Below are positions 11,325 through 22,868 of a stretch of 64,000 nucleotides of DNA, piece after piece. The notes beneath the pieces are model-generated. The model searched no databases. It worked only from the letters and a program-made list of their open reading frames with translations, and had not been told where the DNA came from. This DNA is from Kondoa malvinella. Lineage: Eukaryota > Basidiomycota > Agaricostilbomycetes > Agaricostilbales > Kondoaceae. Made by a program: the position numbers and the translations under genes. The DNA is taken from the NCBI GenBank assembly GCA_039545315.1, contig BCIM01000002.1:461369-525368 (forward strand), read 5' to 3'. The first letter of the stretch is position 1. Each line of letters starts with the position of its first letter.

Positions 11325-14300
11325 TCAGAGGAAGAAGCCTGAGCCTTGCAAGTTGACGTGAACTTGCTTGCCAATCTTCTCTCTGGCAATAGACTGTAGT
11401 CGTGCATGTTAGCAAGCAGAAAAGACATTACATAAACACTGACCAGAGCATCATTGCGAGCACGATCGCGTTGTTCACTTGAGACGCTTCCAGTGCTGAG
11501 GTCACAGAACCTTAAGCAATGCCCAAGAGCACAACAGATGTCTTCGACTCACGCGGTAGTCTGACCGTCATCTTCTGGCAAGTATGCTCGAGCACGAGTA
11601 GCGACCAGATCGGCAAAGTAGGCAGGGCTGCACAGCGAGACCGAGCGAGTGGACCGAGCTGTGGAATGCTGGATTCAGTGACGTTCCATGAAACGAAATG
11701 AAGCACGACTCACGGAAGAGGTAGCACAGACTGTAGATCAACTGTTGTAGATCGTCTGGCTGGAAGTTACATTCGTCTAGGAGGACGTTGTAGTGGGTCG
11801 GTTTGCTCGTTCTATGATAGAGCAACACTTAGCGCGAACGAACCAGACTGTAAATGAGCTCACCCTAGCAAGCCAGCGTGAGAAAGTAGGTAGAAGTCGT
11901 TGTTGTATGGGTGGGCTAGGGCACAATATGAGATGGAAATCGACATTCATGTGTCAAGACATACTGATGGTGTCATCGACAACAGTACCAGCTGGTGCAT
12001 TACCACTCTTATCGCCGCCATCTTCAGGGAACAGACGAATATGGTGTCGCTTGGCGCAGATGACATCTGCTCGTAGACAAGTCGATCATCAACCTTGAGC
12101 TATATGATAAGACGGAGACGCACAGGTGATCTTCGGCTTGTAGGCCGCGTCAATGGTAGTGCAGGCTTTTTTGAGCGCTGCGATCTCTCTGACGGCTACG
12201 GCAGCGAATTGACCTTCCTGCAATCGAGTTGTTGTCAGTAAACAGGATGCTAAGTTGGAGCTCAACACACCGAAACACCATCTCGCTATTGCACCGAGCG
12301 TCAGCACTTTTGCCAGACCTGAGAGAAAGAGCCGTACGAAGAACAAGATGCGCGCAGGCTTCTGCTTGGATTGCTTGTAGTAGCCCTTGATCATGTTGAT
12401 GGACATGGTTTCCAGGTCGGTAATGATCTCCTCTCGAGAGTTTTGGGCGCGGAATTCGGTGTTGTAGCCAGTCGCGGTCGGTTCGAAAGATCCGACACAA
12501 GCTGCGATGGAAGGAGCCGAAGAGCCAGGACTGTGGCATACATTAGCTAGCTAAGTAGCATGTAGACATCGTGCCTACCCAGGATGAGCGACATCGGCTG
12601 AGAATGTGCAGGCGGAAAATCAGCACAAAGCTCAATTGCCAAAGAGAACACGCACCGCCAAAGACGATGGTAGGGACACTAGCGATGTTGACGCCCTTCA
12701 GCTGAGGTGGAGCGAGGATAGTGTTGGTACCGCGAAGCTTGACATTGATCTTCAAGGCGACATTCGCGCAGTAGGCAGGTTTGCCAGTTCGAGCTTTGCC
12801 AATCCGCAAGCATTGGGTCGCGACGCCACGGTTGAGATCACCGAAGGCTGCCCAATATTAGACGACAGCAGACATAACGACAGGTCAAGACGTACCTTTG
12901 ATGGCTCCATACTTGCTTGGACCAGACTCGGGCAAGAGACAGACGACCAAAGCAGGGATTTGCTTGCCAAGCTGTTCATAGAGCTGCTTGAACCATGGCT
13001 CAACTTCCTGACTGTTGCCAGCATAGATGATAGGAGGCCTATCGGACGACATAAAGTTTAGCTGAGTACCAGGCCAGCATAATCGGGCGAACCTTTCGTT
13101 GGCGACTGCCATGCCATAGTCTTTGCATGCACGGACGAGCTGACCCATCAAGTTTTCCGTGTCTTGACGAGGCATACCAGATCCACGACGACCGTCACCA
13201 CGCTCAGAGTCAAAGACGATGACACCCCTGTGATATCAAGGCAAGGCGTGAGGCAGAACACTGGCAAAGCTAGACGAGACCCACCAGTGACCGATCTTAG
13301 CAGGCTGGTGGAACTTGACTCCTCTATAATCCTGCCAGTCCGACAGGAAAGTATCAGCCGAAGCCAAAAGATCACCAATCGCACTGACCATTGTGCCATT
13401 TCCAGTCTTCATAGTAATCTGTTTCATGCCTCTGTCCTTGACGAGCAAGTTGGGCTGGGGCAGGATTCGACCGTTGACAGACATAGGTTCTTGATTGATA
13501 CCGAAATTCCAAGCGGAAGTGACATCGTTTGCGTTGTACCCCAGCAGACGGACACCTTCGCTGATCAAAGCTCGCTTTTCATCTGGACGTTTGGTTGTGA
13601 ACTTGAGCGTTTCACTGATTTGGTCCGGAGTAAGTTTGCGAGTGAAGCGGTCGCCCTGTGCATTAAAGATCACACGACATCAGTTTCGCATTGAGTAAGC
13701 AAAGTCTTACGCACAGTATTGACTTTTACGAGCTCGAGAGGATACCAGGCACGCTTGGTCAAGCGAACGCAAGGGAGATTAGGGTTCTGGAGACGATAGC
13801 CATTCGACTGGAAGTATTGCGCAACCGAGACTTTCTTATTATCGTCGGTTGTCATCATCTTCTGCGAAGCAGATTCACGAGACATTTCCTTGATTTTGAA
13901 TTTGCTCGTTGGTGAGGTGCCGCCGATGAGAGGAGCAGAGACGTTGATGCCTTTGAGGAAGCGAGAGAGTTCGACACGAGGACGATCGGCTAATTTGGCG
14001 AGCTGAGAGGCGTCTCTCACTTTGGCAAAGGAGGCTGCGACAGCTGGAAGATCACCAGGAATGATGAAAGCCTGTGCGACAACTCATCATCAAAATACAC
14101 AAATGCGCATGATAAGAGAGGACGTACACCAGCAGTGGTGTCAAAGTTCATGATGAGTTTGCCATTAGCTGGACGAAGAGAGGAGAAGAAGCCACGCCAC
14201 AGCTCGAGCGCACCGCCAATGTACATCTTTTGGTCGTCCTTGGTCGGGCGAGGGAAGATCGATGCATTCTACAACACATTAATGTGATACGCTATAAGCA

Positions 14301-15261
14301 TGCACGAGATCTTACCTTATTGGCATACATCAAGCTGGGCAAGTGTCGAATCATGACGTTGAGTGCGACAATGCTCATCAGGATGCTGTAAAAGAATCAG
14401 CAATCAATATCATAGAGATATTACGGCTGATTTCGTCACTTTGCGCTAACAGGAGCTTTCTTTTTAAGGAACAAGCCCAACTCGTGAAGGTTGAGGTTGT
14501 TGGCTGGAAAAGCGGAACCAAGTTGGAGCGAAGGTTTCTCAAACTATACTCGGTGTGACCTACCGACAGTGAAGACAATCTTGAAAGGACGTCCGCCTCG
14601 GTCAGAACCTTCATCAGGCAAATTGACGGTGTACTGCTCAACATCAACATTTGCTCATTTCACAAGATTAGGTAAAACTGACTTCTTTCTTTTCAGCGCC
14701 GAAAGGATGACCATTCGCGAATGCAATCTGTTCGCCGTCGTAGACGACTTTGCAGCTTTTAAGCGATGCGCCGTGTTCGACTTCGAATTGACGCCAGACT
14801 TGACGTTTGACCGTCTTTGGTACGTCTGGTGTCATGACCACATCGTCTGTGTATTGGCTTGAGCTCAGTACACAGCAAGAAGCAGATAAAGCGCACATTG
14901 AGTGATCTTGAAGTCGGGCAACGCTTTAACTTCAAAGCAGTTGACCTATAACTCTGGCGTCAGTACTAACCCTACTCTACGCACACCACAGCGGCTGACT
15001 CTCAACTTGATTGGGCGGCCTGCCAGAAAATTGGATGAGCTCCCACAACATTGACCAAATACCATGGTTAACGCACCTCTGCTACCGTAACCCTACACGC
15101 TCGTATCAGCACAGCGCGCTTCACACGGATTGAAGAGGCTCACGGTTCTATGGGCAATTCTACACAGAGAGGGCAGCCTCAGTATGCGAGCTATGCGGGG
15201 TTGTTTGTACTAACTGGGCATCTGCGACGTTTCCCTTGAAGGAAGTAATGCCTTCAGACAT
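11325..15261 (-). CDS. Argonaute (AGO clade) slicer protein
   Basis: Eukaryotic Argonaute, the small-RNA-binding effector of RNA silencing. Start [16 protein letters not shown] at 15261. N domain and linker lie in roughly 15.2-14.2 kb, PAZ around 14.1-13.6 kb, MID and PIWI from 13.6 kb. PIWI motifs: [31 protein letters not shown] (first Asp), RDGVSEGQF (Glu finger and second Asp), [20 protein letters not shown] (His). The DEDH slicer tetrad is therefore intact. The C-terminus [15 protein letters not shown] matches the usual hydrophobic Argonaute end. There are about 15 introns. One exon, 12271-12285, is only 15 nt (RDGVS) and lies between phase-0 introns. No Dicer or RNA-dependent RNA polymerase is seen in the window. 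Some N-terminal exon joins are unsure. Confidence 0.92.
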
Positions 15262-15626
15262 GATGGCAGTCTTGGTGAAGAGGGCAAAAAACACAGAGCA
15301 GCGTCTTTTGAGAGAAAATTGTTGCTTGAATGGCTCGAAGGTCTTCGAAGGCCGCAGCAATGACTTGTCTAATGAGACAAGATGGAAGCGTTGAGGGAGT
15401 TCTGTTAGTTTTGAGGTATGAGTGTGAATGTAGCAGCGCTGCAGAGTAGACTGTAGCGCGTTGGCAGTCACAACCCGAGGCTAATCTCGCTTTGTGCTGG
15501 CAGTCTGGTCACTTGCTATCTGTACAACCTGCATGGAGGCGTTACATGCAGCTTCTAGGCCGAATTGCTATTATACAGAAGTGTCCGTCATGCATATACA
15601 CACGTTCCATCTCGAATGAAAAGCAA
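15262..15626. other. Intergenic: Argonaute 5' flank and exopolyphosphatase 3' flank
   Basis: 365 bp between the stop of the exopolyphosphatase gene and the start codon of Argonaute, both on the minus strand. It must hold the Argonaute promoter. I see no recognisable motif and no convincing ORF. Confidence 0.6.
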
Positions 15627-17894
15627 TCAAAGAGCATCGGCCTTCTTGTTCAACCAAGCCGTCACACTGCATCAACCTAATCAGCGACTTCCCTACCACT
15701 CAGATACAGCATACCTGTCTTCAACGATAGGGCGCACGACCTTTCTACCTCCCTTAGGATCAAGGTTCCACCATCTATCGACTGATTAGATTCATACTTG
15801 AGCACAAAGAGGCAACATACACTTTTCGCTTGTGACCACTTTGACCGAGATCAATCTTGCTAGGCTTAGTAGGTAAGCTGCTGTTCTTGATGTCCGAAAC
15901 GACGTGGTTGAATAGGTCTACAGCTTCTTCATGCGTCAAACGACCGCCGCTGTACAAGCACTCCATGTAAGTCGTCCATCATCAAGCTCAGAGAAGCGGA
16001 ATCGCACGCTTTGACCACCAAGACGATTTCGCGACGTTTTTGCTTTTCGCCATTCTCATCGCGCTCTTTGTAGCTCGTCAAAGCGAGAGAGATGTCCGCG
16101 CCCTGTTAGCAGGAGTATGATGGTGAGAAAGTGAAGAATCAAACCAGCAGACCACTAACGAGCTCTTCGACTGTCCATTTGCTCTCGATACTGCAACAAA
16201 ATTTTAGCTTGGCTAAGGAGCGCGAGGAGATAGACTTACGCAAACCATTCGGTAGCGGTCCCGGTGACGGTGCCTGGAAACATGAACGAGAAGCCCGTGA
16301 GGAATCTCATAAACTCTCAACTTACGGCTGATCTGGTCTTCCAGCGAAACGGCTGAAATACATGTTAGTCTAGTTCATAAAAGCTTGAAAAACGCTCACG
16401 GATCGAAGCCATTCCTGAGAATTGAAGTCAGCATGCTTCGGGCGAGACACCACGAGCGAGACCATACCTAGATGAAGTGAAAGCTTCTGGTTGTTCGATC
16501 GTACACTGTGTACGAGATTTTTCGCATCAGCCGCAGCCGAAAGCAGAATACCTCGACGCACATGTCACCCTTGTAATCCCTCGCTAAAAGGTCGCGCACG
16601 CTCAACGAGCCCAAATCTTTCTTTGCTTTCTTGAGTTCTTTAGCTGTTGAATAACATGACTGAACTTGTTTTTATGAAGCAAAATGATGATTGATGCTTA
16701 CCTAGCTTTTCGGCGACTTTCTGCAATTTCTTGCCTTTCCAGGTCGAATAAGACAACAGCTGTCGGGAAACTTCTCGATCCATATCTTCTTCCGGTGGGC
16801 CTGTGCACAACCAAAAAATATCAATCTACTTGAAGACAGAAATTGAGGTAGACGCACCCTTGGAGAAAGCTTTCGAATCCAACGCAATAACGCTGAGGAG
16901 CAAATCGACCAGCTCGGTCGGTAAGTTCTGCACGCTTCCTGCTTGGAGCAAAATGTTGGCTGTCAAAGTACTGCAAGAAGCGACCATTTTGACGACTCTT
17001 GGGTTCGCATTTGGGTAACTGCCTTCGTCCCGGTGATGATCAATTAGACCAGTCACTTTCTCACCACCGTGTTTGCCATCTACATGCAGCAGAAGAGATC
17101 TGTCAGCGATATACTGAGAATGCAGCAGTTGACGCACAGGCGGTATGGAGCTGAATAATGTGTCAGTAACAACAACATAGATACGGAGAAGGCTCACACG
17201 AGGATGATCAACAAGAACAAATTCCCCCACAAGTTGAGCAACTTCATTACGGTGGTAAGGTAAGTCGTCGAGCGAAAGCAAGTCTTTGTGACCATTTTCC
17301 ATGCCAGCGTGCTTGAGTGCAAGTCTACCAGATGCATTAGGTAATACTGAAGAGCAGAGTAGCCACGAACGTGTTCTCAGGTCTGAGATCAAGAGATTGT
17401 TCTTGGGTTTGTAGAAGCGCGACGGCCTTCTTTGGGCTTTCGGCGTGGGTGAGGTGGAAAGCGTATGCCAGAGCTGCCACCATGCTGTCCAAATCTCCCG
17501 CTTACGATAACGGAATGAGCTCGGACTTGTATTCAGAGCGAAATCATACCTGAATGGAAGAAAATACGCATATACGGATCAGGTCTATGCAAGAATGGCC
17601 CTTCAGAAGCTCTTACCTTCATTCCCGAGTACCAGGGTCCAATCTTGGGCAGAGTTGTTCAACAGAGCAGCTGGCAGACGTCAGCTCACGCTATTATCGG
17701 TCGCTGCAGCACCTACCGACAAATTCCTCTTTGTTAGCGCGACTCCATTCAGACAGATCATCTGTGGGAGCGCTGGCCAGATCATTCCTGGTAGCACTGG
17801 TCTTGACAGCGGTGAAGGGAAGTTGCATGACCGGACTTGCAGCGGCTTTGAGTGCGAAAGCCAAAGGGAGCAGCGCAACGACGCTGAAATGCAT
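15627..17894 (-). CDS. Exopolyphosphatase-like DHH/DHHA2 phosphoesterase with signal peptide
   Basis: DHH-superfamily phosphohydrolase of the PPX1/prune type that removes terminal phosphate from polyphosphate or related substrates. Visible: GNEG and DLDSMVAALAYAFHL (metal-binding loop), NEVAQLVGEFVLVDHP, LIDHHRDEG (the DHH motif), SVIALDSKAFSKG, then a DHHA2 domain with REIVLVVKACD, KRKVYVASL, DRWWNLDPKGGRKVVRP and the end VTAWLNKKADAL at 15627. The ATG at 17894 gives MHFSVVALLPLAFALKAAAS, a clear signal peptide or anchor, unlike cytosolic yeast Ppx1. A vacuolar or secreted polyphosphatase is inferred. It is divergent from kynureninase with 148 bp between start codons. Confidence 0.85.
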
Positions 17895-18042
17895 CTTGTC
17901 TACTTTCGGAGGATGTGAATGTGAATGCAGTAGTCGCTCTTTGCAAAGGAAGTCCGAAGCTGGAGGATCGCCGTAACTGTCCAAAAGCTGATATGACGGT
18001 GTTTACAATTTTGGAGTTATACGGCGGCGCGTATACTAACGA
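17895..18042. promoter_or_regulatory. Divergent promoter, exopolyphosphatase / kynureninase
   Basis: 148 bp separate the two outward-facing start codons, so both promoters must lie in or overlap this interval. No specific factor site was recognised. Confidence 0.6.
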
Positions 18043-19722
18043 ATGTCTCCAGATCCGCTGTCTAGGCAATTAGCCGCTTCAGGCGCCCTATCGCTCTTTG
18101 ATCCTGCCTTTTCTGCCTACCTTGACAAGACGGATCCGACAAAAACGAGGCAACATTTTCATATCCCTACCAAACGCGCCACGGGCTGCACTTCTGTTGC
18201 AAAGGGTCCGCCTGTGTCTCTCTTTCTCTTTCATGTGTTGATCCGTTGTGCTCAGGCGATGACCCTTGTGTCTATCTATGCGGCAACTCGCTCGGCCTGT
18301 TACCTAAACGTACAGCCAAGATGGTCTCTGAAGAGCTAGCTGTATGGGCAGAGAAGTATGTCTCGTCCTCCCCGGTACCTTGTATCATGCTCACAGATAG
18401 AACAGAGGCGTACTAGGTCATTTCGATCATCCGCTAGACAGACCATGGAAGAACATTGACAGCCTCGTCATACCCGGTCTAGCGACTGTGGTAGGCGCCA
18501 AACAATCAGAAGTAGCGTGCATGGGCTCGCTTACTTCCAACATACACACTTTACTATCGAGCTTCTATCGACCTACTAAAGAGCGGTATAAAATCCTTTA
18601 TGAGGAAAAGGCTTTCCCTTCTGATATCGTCAGTCTTGATCTCCACTTGACTCGTATTGTCTGAGCACATGTTGATTCTGACAGTACGCTTTCACGTCGC
18701 ACATCGAAATGCATTCCCTCGATCCCGATGCTACACTCATACCACTGGCTCCTAGGCAAGGCGAATTCGCACTCCGGACAGAAGACATTCTCTTAACGAT
18801 ACAAGAACAAGGAGACGAAATAGCGATCGTCATGTTTTCCGGTGTTCAATTCTATACGGGACAATGTTTCGAAATGCAAAAGATTACCGCTGCAGGTCAT
18901 GCCAAGGTCCTTTTCTCCTCTTTATTTTCCTATTCAATGTGCTGACCACGATGTAGGGTTGTCTGGTCGGCTTTGATCTAGCTCACGCAGCTGGCAATGT
19001 AGTCCTCAACCTGCATGATTGGGACGTCGATTTCGCCGCTTGGTGCACTTATAAATACCTCAATGCCGGTCCTGGTTCAATAGCGGGTATTTTTGTACAT
19101 GAACGTCATGCTTCACGGCCCAGGTCAGTCCAGACGATCGGATTAGGAAAGAAAGCTGAGATGGTGTGATAGGTTATCAGGCTGGTGGGGTCACAACACG
19201 ACTACTCGATTCGCTATGCCATCTAACTTCGATCCATCACCTGGAGCAGCAGGATTTCAACATTCCAACCCATCTGTATTATCCATCATGCCGCTCTATG
19301 CTTCGTTACAAGTGTTTCAAGAAACTTTCTCAGGCGAAGGTGGTGGACAAGGGATGGCTCGATTAAGGAGCAAGAGCGAGAAACTTACTGCTTACCTGGA
19401 GAAGTTGCTCTTGGCTAGCGAGTATGCTATACCAATCAATCAAGCGAAGGAATGGAAGGGAGAAGCGAGTTTCACCATCCTGACGCCTTCGAACCAAGTG
19501 GAAAGAGGAGCGCAATTGAGTGTATTGTTCTTGCCTATGGCTCAAGGGGTGATGCAAGGTGTATTCCAGCATTTGAGCGAGAATGGTGTCGTGGGTGATG
19601 AGAGGGAGCCGGATGTCATTCGATTGGCGCCTGCTCCGCTGTACAACACCTTTGGGGATGTTAGAGAAGCGGTAGAGGTGTTGATGCAGGGGATAGTGTT
19701 GGAGCGAGAGAGGTTGAAATGA
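18043..19722 (+). CDS. BNA5: Kynureninase
   Basis: PLP-dependent hydrolase of the kynurenine pathway (de novo NAD+ synthesis from tryptophan), converting (3-hydroxy)kynurenine to (3-hydroxy)anthranilate and alanine. Start [16 protein letters not shown]. Family blocks in order: [80 protein letters not shown] with the PLP lysine in TYKYL, and SGWWGHN. After that comes [18 protein letters not shown] and the C-terminal domain. Four or so short introns. The stop TGA at 19720-19722 is only 21 bp before the TRM10 start on the same strand. Confidence 0.92.
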
Positions 19723-19743
19723 CATGTTTACTCTCGTGTCACC

Positions 19744-21265
19744 ATGTCAGGTATACCTGAAGCTTCCACCAGCGCTGCAGTCGATACTTCAGCAGCTTCA
19801 CCGTTGTCCAAGAAGGCCCAGAAGAGACTGGCCAAGCAGGAAAAGTATGCAGAATTCAAAGTAGAGAGGCGACAGCGTGAGAGAGCAGCAAAGAAGCGCA
19901 AAAGGGCAGAGAGGAAGGAAGCAATTGAGAATGGCCAAGACGTGCAACCTTTACGAAAGAAGAGGAAGCCTGCTCAAGAACAAATCAAACCTTGGGATGG
20001 CACTTGTATTCTCGAATTGGCCTTCGATGATAAAATGACAGACAAGGTGAATACTCTCTGTTGCTGTGCATTGTAGTGTGCTGAGCAGGTCTTGAATGTC
20101 CCAGGAATTGATTTCGCTGCAGAAACAACTCGCTCATTGCTACTCCAGCATGAGGTACAGCATCCAACCCATGCCGCTCTTATGCTCTTCTTTCGGCGGA
20201 AAACTAGCAGATCGAATGAACGGCCTACTCAAGGGCGTACATGAGCGATGGACAGGCACCAAATTCACAGACTCAAGTCTACAAGCTTTGATGGACAGTC
20301 GTGAAGTTAACCCTGAAACGGTAGTCTATCTCACTGCAGACTCGCCTAATGAACTGGAAGCGCTTGAACCTGGGAAAAACTATGTCATCGGTGCTTTGGT
20401 GGACAAAAATCGATATAAGGTCATTCCTCATGTCCGCGCTGCGTAATGTAGCTGACTGACCAGAGGATATGACAGAACCTCTGCTACAACCGTGCGAAAG
20501 AGATGAATATCGCTCATGCTCGTCTGCCGATCGGGCAGTACATCCAAAACATGCCAACGCGCAAAGTCTTGACCGTCAATCAATGTTATGATATTCTGCT
20601 TAAATGGGTAGAGACGAAAGATTGGGAGACGGCCTTCTATTCTGTTATCGTCAGTGTAAACTACAAGATTCTAGCCTCGGCTGATGCTTTTGGTGTCATT
20701 TTGACAGCCGAAACGAAAGTTCGAACAACCCAAGAACGGTCAAGTAGGATCTAGCAAAGGCAAGGAAGAGGAGCAAGAAGAGGACGAAGACGAAAATGAA
20801 GATGAAGAGCTCATCACTGGTCTAGAAGAACCAGAGCAAGAAAGCGTCACACCAGCTTCTCATCAAGGAATTATTCTTCAAGGCGCCAACGGAGAACCCA
20901 TCTTAACCCAGTCAGAAGATGTCAATTCTCTGTCCTCCTCTATCGCAGCAGCAAAAGAGGCAGAAGAGAAAGTCGTACCGGCTAAATCCCATGGACTTCT
21001 TGTGACCGGTAGTGACGGAGTTCCGTTGATGATGACTAGAAGAGATGCCAAGTCTATACAAGCTGCTCAAAGTGCTCAAGAGGTACCAGTGCTGGCTCAG
21101 TCAGGAGGAGTGGTTCTCCAAGGCGCTAATGGAGAACCAATGTTCATGATGCGAAGTGATGCGGCGGGAACGAACGCGAATGATAGTACCCCTCAAGTCG
21201 CTTCTGGGTGCGCGGCTATGCTGGATGTGGACGGTAACCCAGTATTTGCATCGACGAACACTTGA
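19744..21265 (+). CDS. TRM10: tRNA (guanine9-N1)-methyltransferase with repeated C-terminal tail
   Basis: SPOUT-class methyltransferase making m1G9 in tRNA. The N-terminus is a basic Lys/Arg-rich helix (KKAQKRLAKQEKYAEFK, RAAKKRKRAERKEA). The SPOUT core follows: ELAFDDKMTDKELISLQKQL, SFGGKLADRM, VVYLTADSPNELEAL, YVIGALVDKNRYKN, ARLPIGQYIQNMPTRKVLTVNQ and LLKWVETKDWETAFYSVIPKRK. Introns follow the K of TDK and NRYK and the I of YSVI. The usual protein ends soon after this core. Here it continues with an acidic stretch (about 20760-20820) and four imperfect copies of a G-x-x-L-x-G-x-x-G-x-P unit near 20867, 20993, 21107 and 21206. The tail's function is unknown. Confidence 0.9.
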
Positions 21266-21332
21266 TCAGCAAGGAAAGGCAGGGTTTGGACGATTATTTG
21301 GCATTTTATTTCTACATGTATATCGATTGCAT

Positions 21333-22651
21333 CTATGAAAGCACGTCTCCTAGTCTTTGTGTTGCGCTACCTCTTTTAGCTGGTTTGGGCTGGTTCTCTG
21401 ACGGTTTCCATCCGATCTATAATCTCAATCAGCCCAAGTCTGCGCACAGAAGAGATGGCATACAGCGTAAATGACTTGGAAAGTCGCTGGAACAGTTCCA
21501 TCTTCATTCCCGTGCATCGCTATTTGTCGTGAGCTATAATCTACTATTCTGAAAGATTGGCTCACCTTGATATATAGCCGCAGCAGCAATCAACTCATCC
21601 CTCGGCAGACTACTCGATCTCTGCCAAACCGCATTTCCCTCACCCATAGCTCTCAGATCCTCCATCAACTCCATCATACTCGGATAATTGACTTTGATCT
21701 CATCTACGTCTATTGTAGGTAAAGCGAATCCAGCGCGGGAAATGAGGTTCGTCAGGGATTGAGAATCGGTCATAGGTGAGATCCGAGGCGCGAGACCGCC
21801 TGACCGCTCGAGGGATGCTAATTGTAGCGAGGTGCTGGATGGGAATGAGCTTGCGTGACAGAACAGTGCAGATATGCCATACCGTAACTCGAAAAGCGTA
21901 TCACCACCTAGCATAGCGCATAGGAAAGCTCCATCTGGCCTGAGTGTTCTTCTGACTTGAATCAAGACGCCTACGAGATGTTGAGCTTTACCACACGGAG
22001 CAAAAGGCAAATAGGTACCTGGCAGATCATTGACCCAGTGCATGCCCATACTTGACATGATACAGTCTTGGGAGTTTTCTTCAAAGGGTAAGATCTCGTG
22101 GTCTCGTAGCAGTACTCGATCGACCGGTACTGTTGCGACTAAGCTGCCGCGTTCGTGAGTGAGAAGATGAGGCTCACTGTCATACTCGATATCCGCATCT
22201 CGATAGAGCGTCTTTTCTGCAGAACAGTAAGTAAGGCCGCAGTAATGGAAAGTGAATGCTTACCTGACGAATCCACCATGGTTACTTTCTGAGTAATCTC
22301 AGGCTCCATCTCTTTTATAATATGACCTGCGCCAGAGTAGAGGTCCATAATAGAAGGGAAACGGCGTTTGATATCCTAGCAGAAACATAAGACACCGACG
22401 AACAGATGACAGGCGAGAAGTACAAGCAAGCGATCGACCATCACAGCAGCCAATTCGTCCCGGACATAATCTGTAAGCCTGCTCTGTTCTGGATCTGCTG
22501 CTGCACGATTACGCTGTGCCAATTTTGACCCGGCATCGAATACATTTAGAGCAGAAGAGGGTGCCAGCGGAGAGCCAGAGACTGAAGTAGCTAGACTTCT
22601 TATCGACGGCCGGACTATCCTCTGCAGGGCAGATCGGCGACAGGCATACAT
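21333..22651 (-). CDS. Complex I assembly factor NDUFAF5-like methyltransferase-fold protein
   Basis: Class I SAM-dependent methyltransferase fold related to NDUFAF5, a mitochondrial complex I assembly factor that in animals hydroxylates an arginine of NDUFS7. ATG at 22651 begins MYACRRSALQRIVRPSIRS, an Arg-rich probable mitochondrial presequence. Conserved blocks: NVFDAGSKLAQRNRAA, MDLYSGAGHI (SAM loop), CIMSSMGMHWVNDLPG, VRRTLRPDGAFLCAMLGGDTLFELR, LAPRISPMTDSQSLTNL, VNYPSMMELMEDLRAMGEGN and DELIAAAAIYQAMHGNEDG. Two more splices give QVIYAIGWKPSENQPKPAKRG, the family's usual C-terminus, ending at 21333. It converges with TRM10, with 67 bp between stops. Confidence 0.88.
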
Positions 22652-22868
22652 AGTGTGCCTTGCGTTGTCTATGGACAAGACGATTCCAAAATATCTTAAA
22701 CATGTTTTGACATCCAACAGCCATTATATACCCCGAGCCAGAGAGCGCGCGCTTCTAAGTGGATAATACCGTCTTGAGAGATACCGTGACAACTCTGCTG
22801 TGAAACCTTTGGATGAAAGGCCGTAGCACATCTCGCGCTTCCAGTCACCTGACAAGACCTTCGACAAT
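22652..22868. promoter_or_regulatory. Divergent promoter, NDUFAF5-like / kinase
   Basis: 217 bp between two outward-facing start codons. Both promoters must lie here. No defined motif recognised. Confidence 0.55.
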
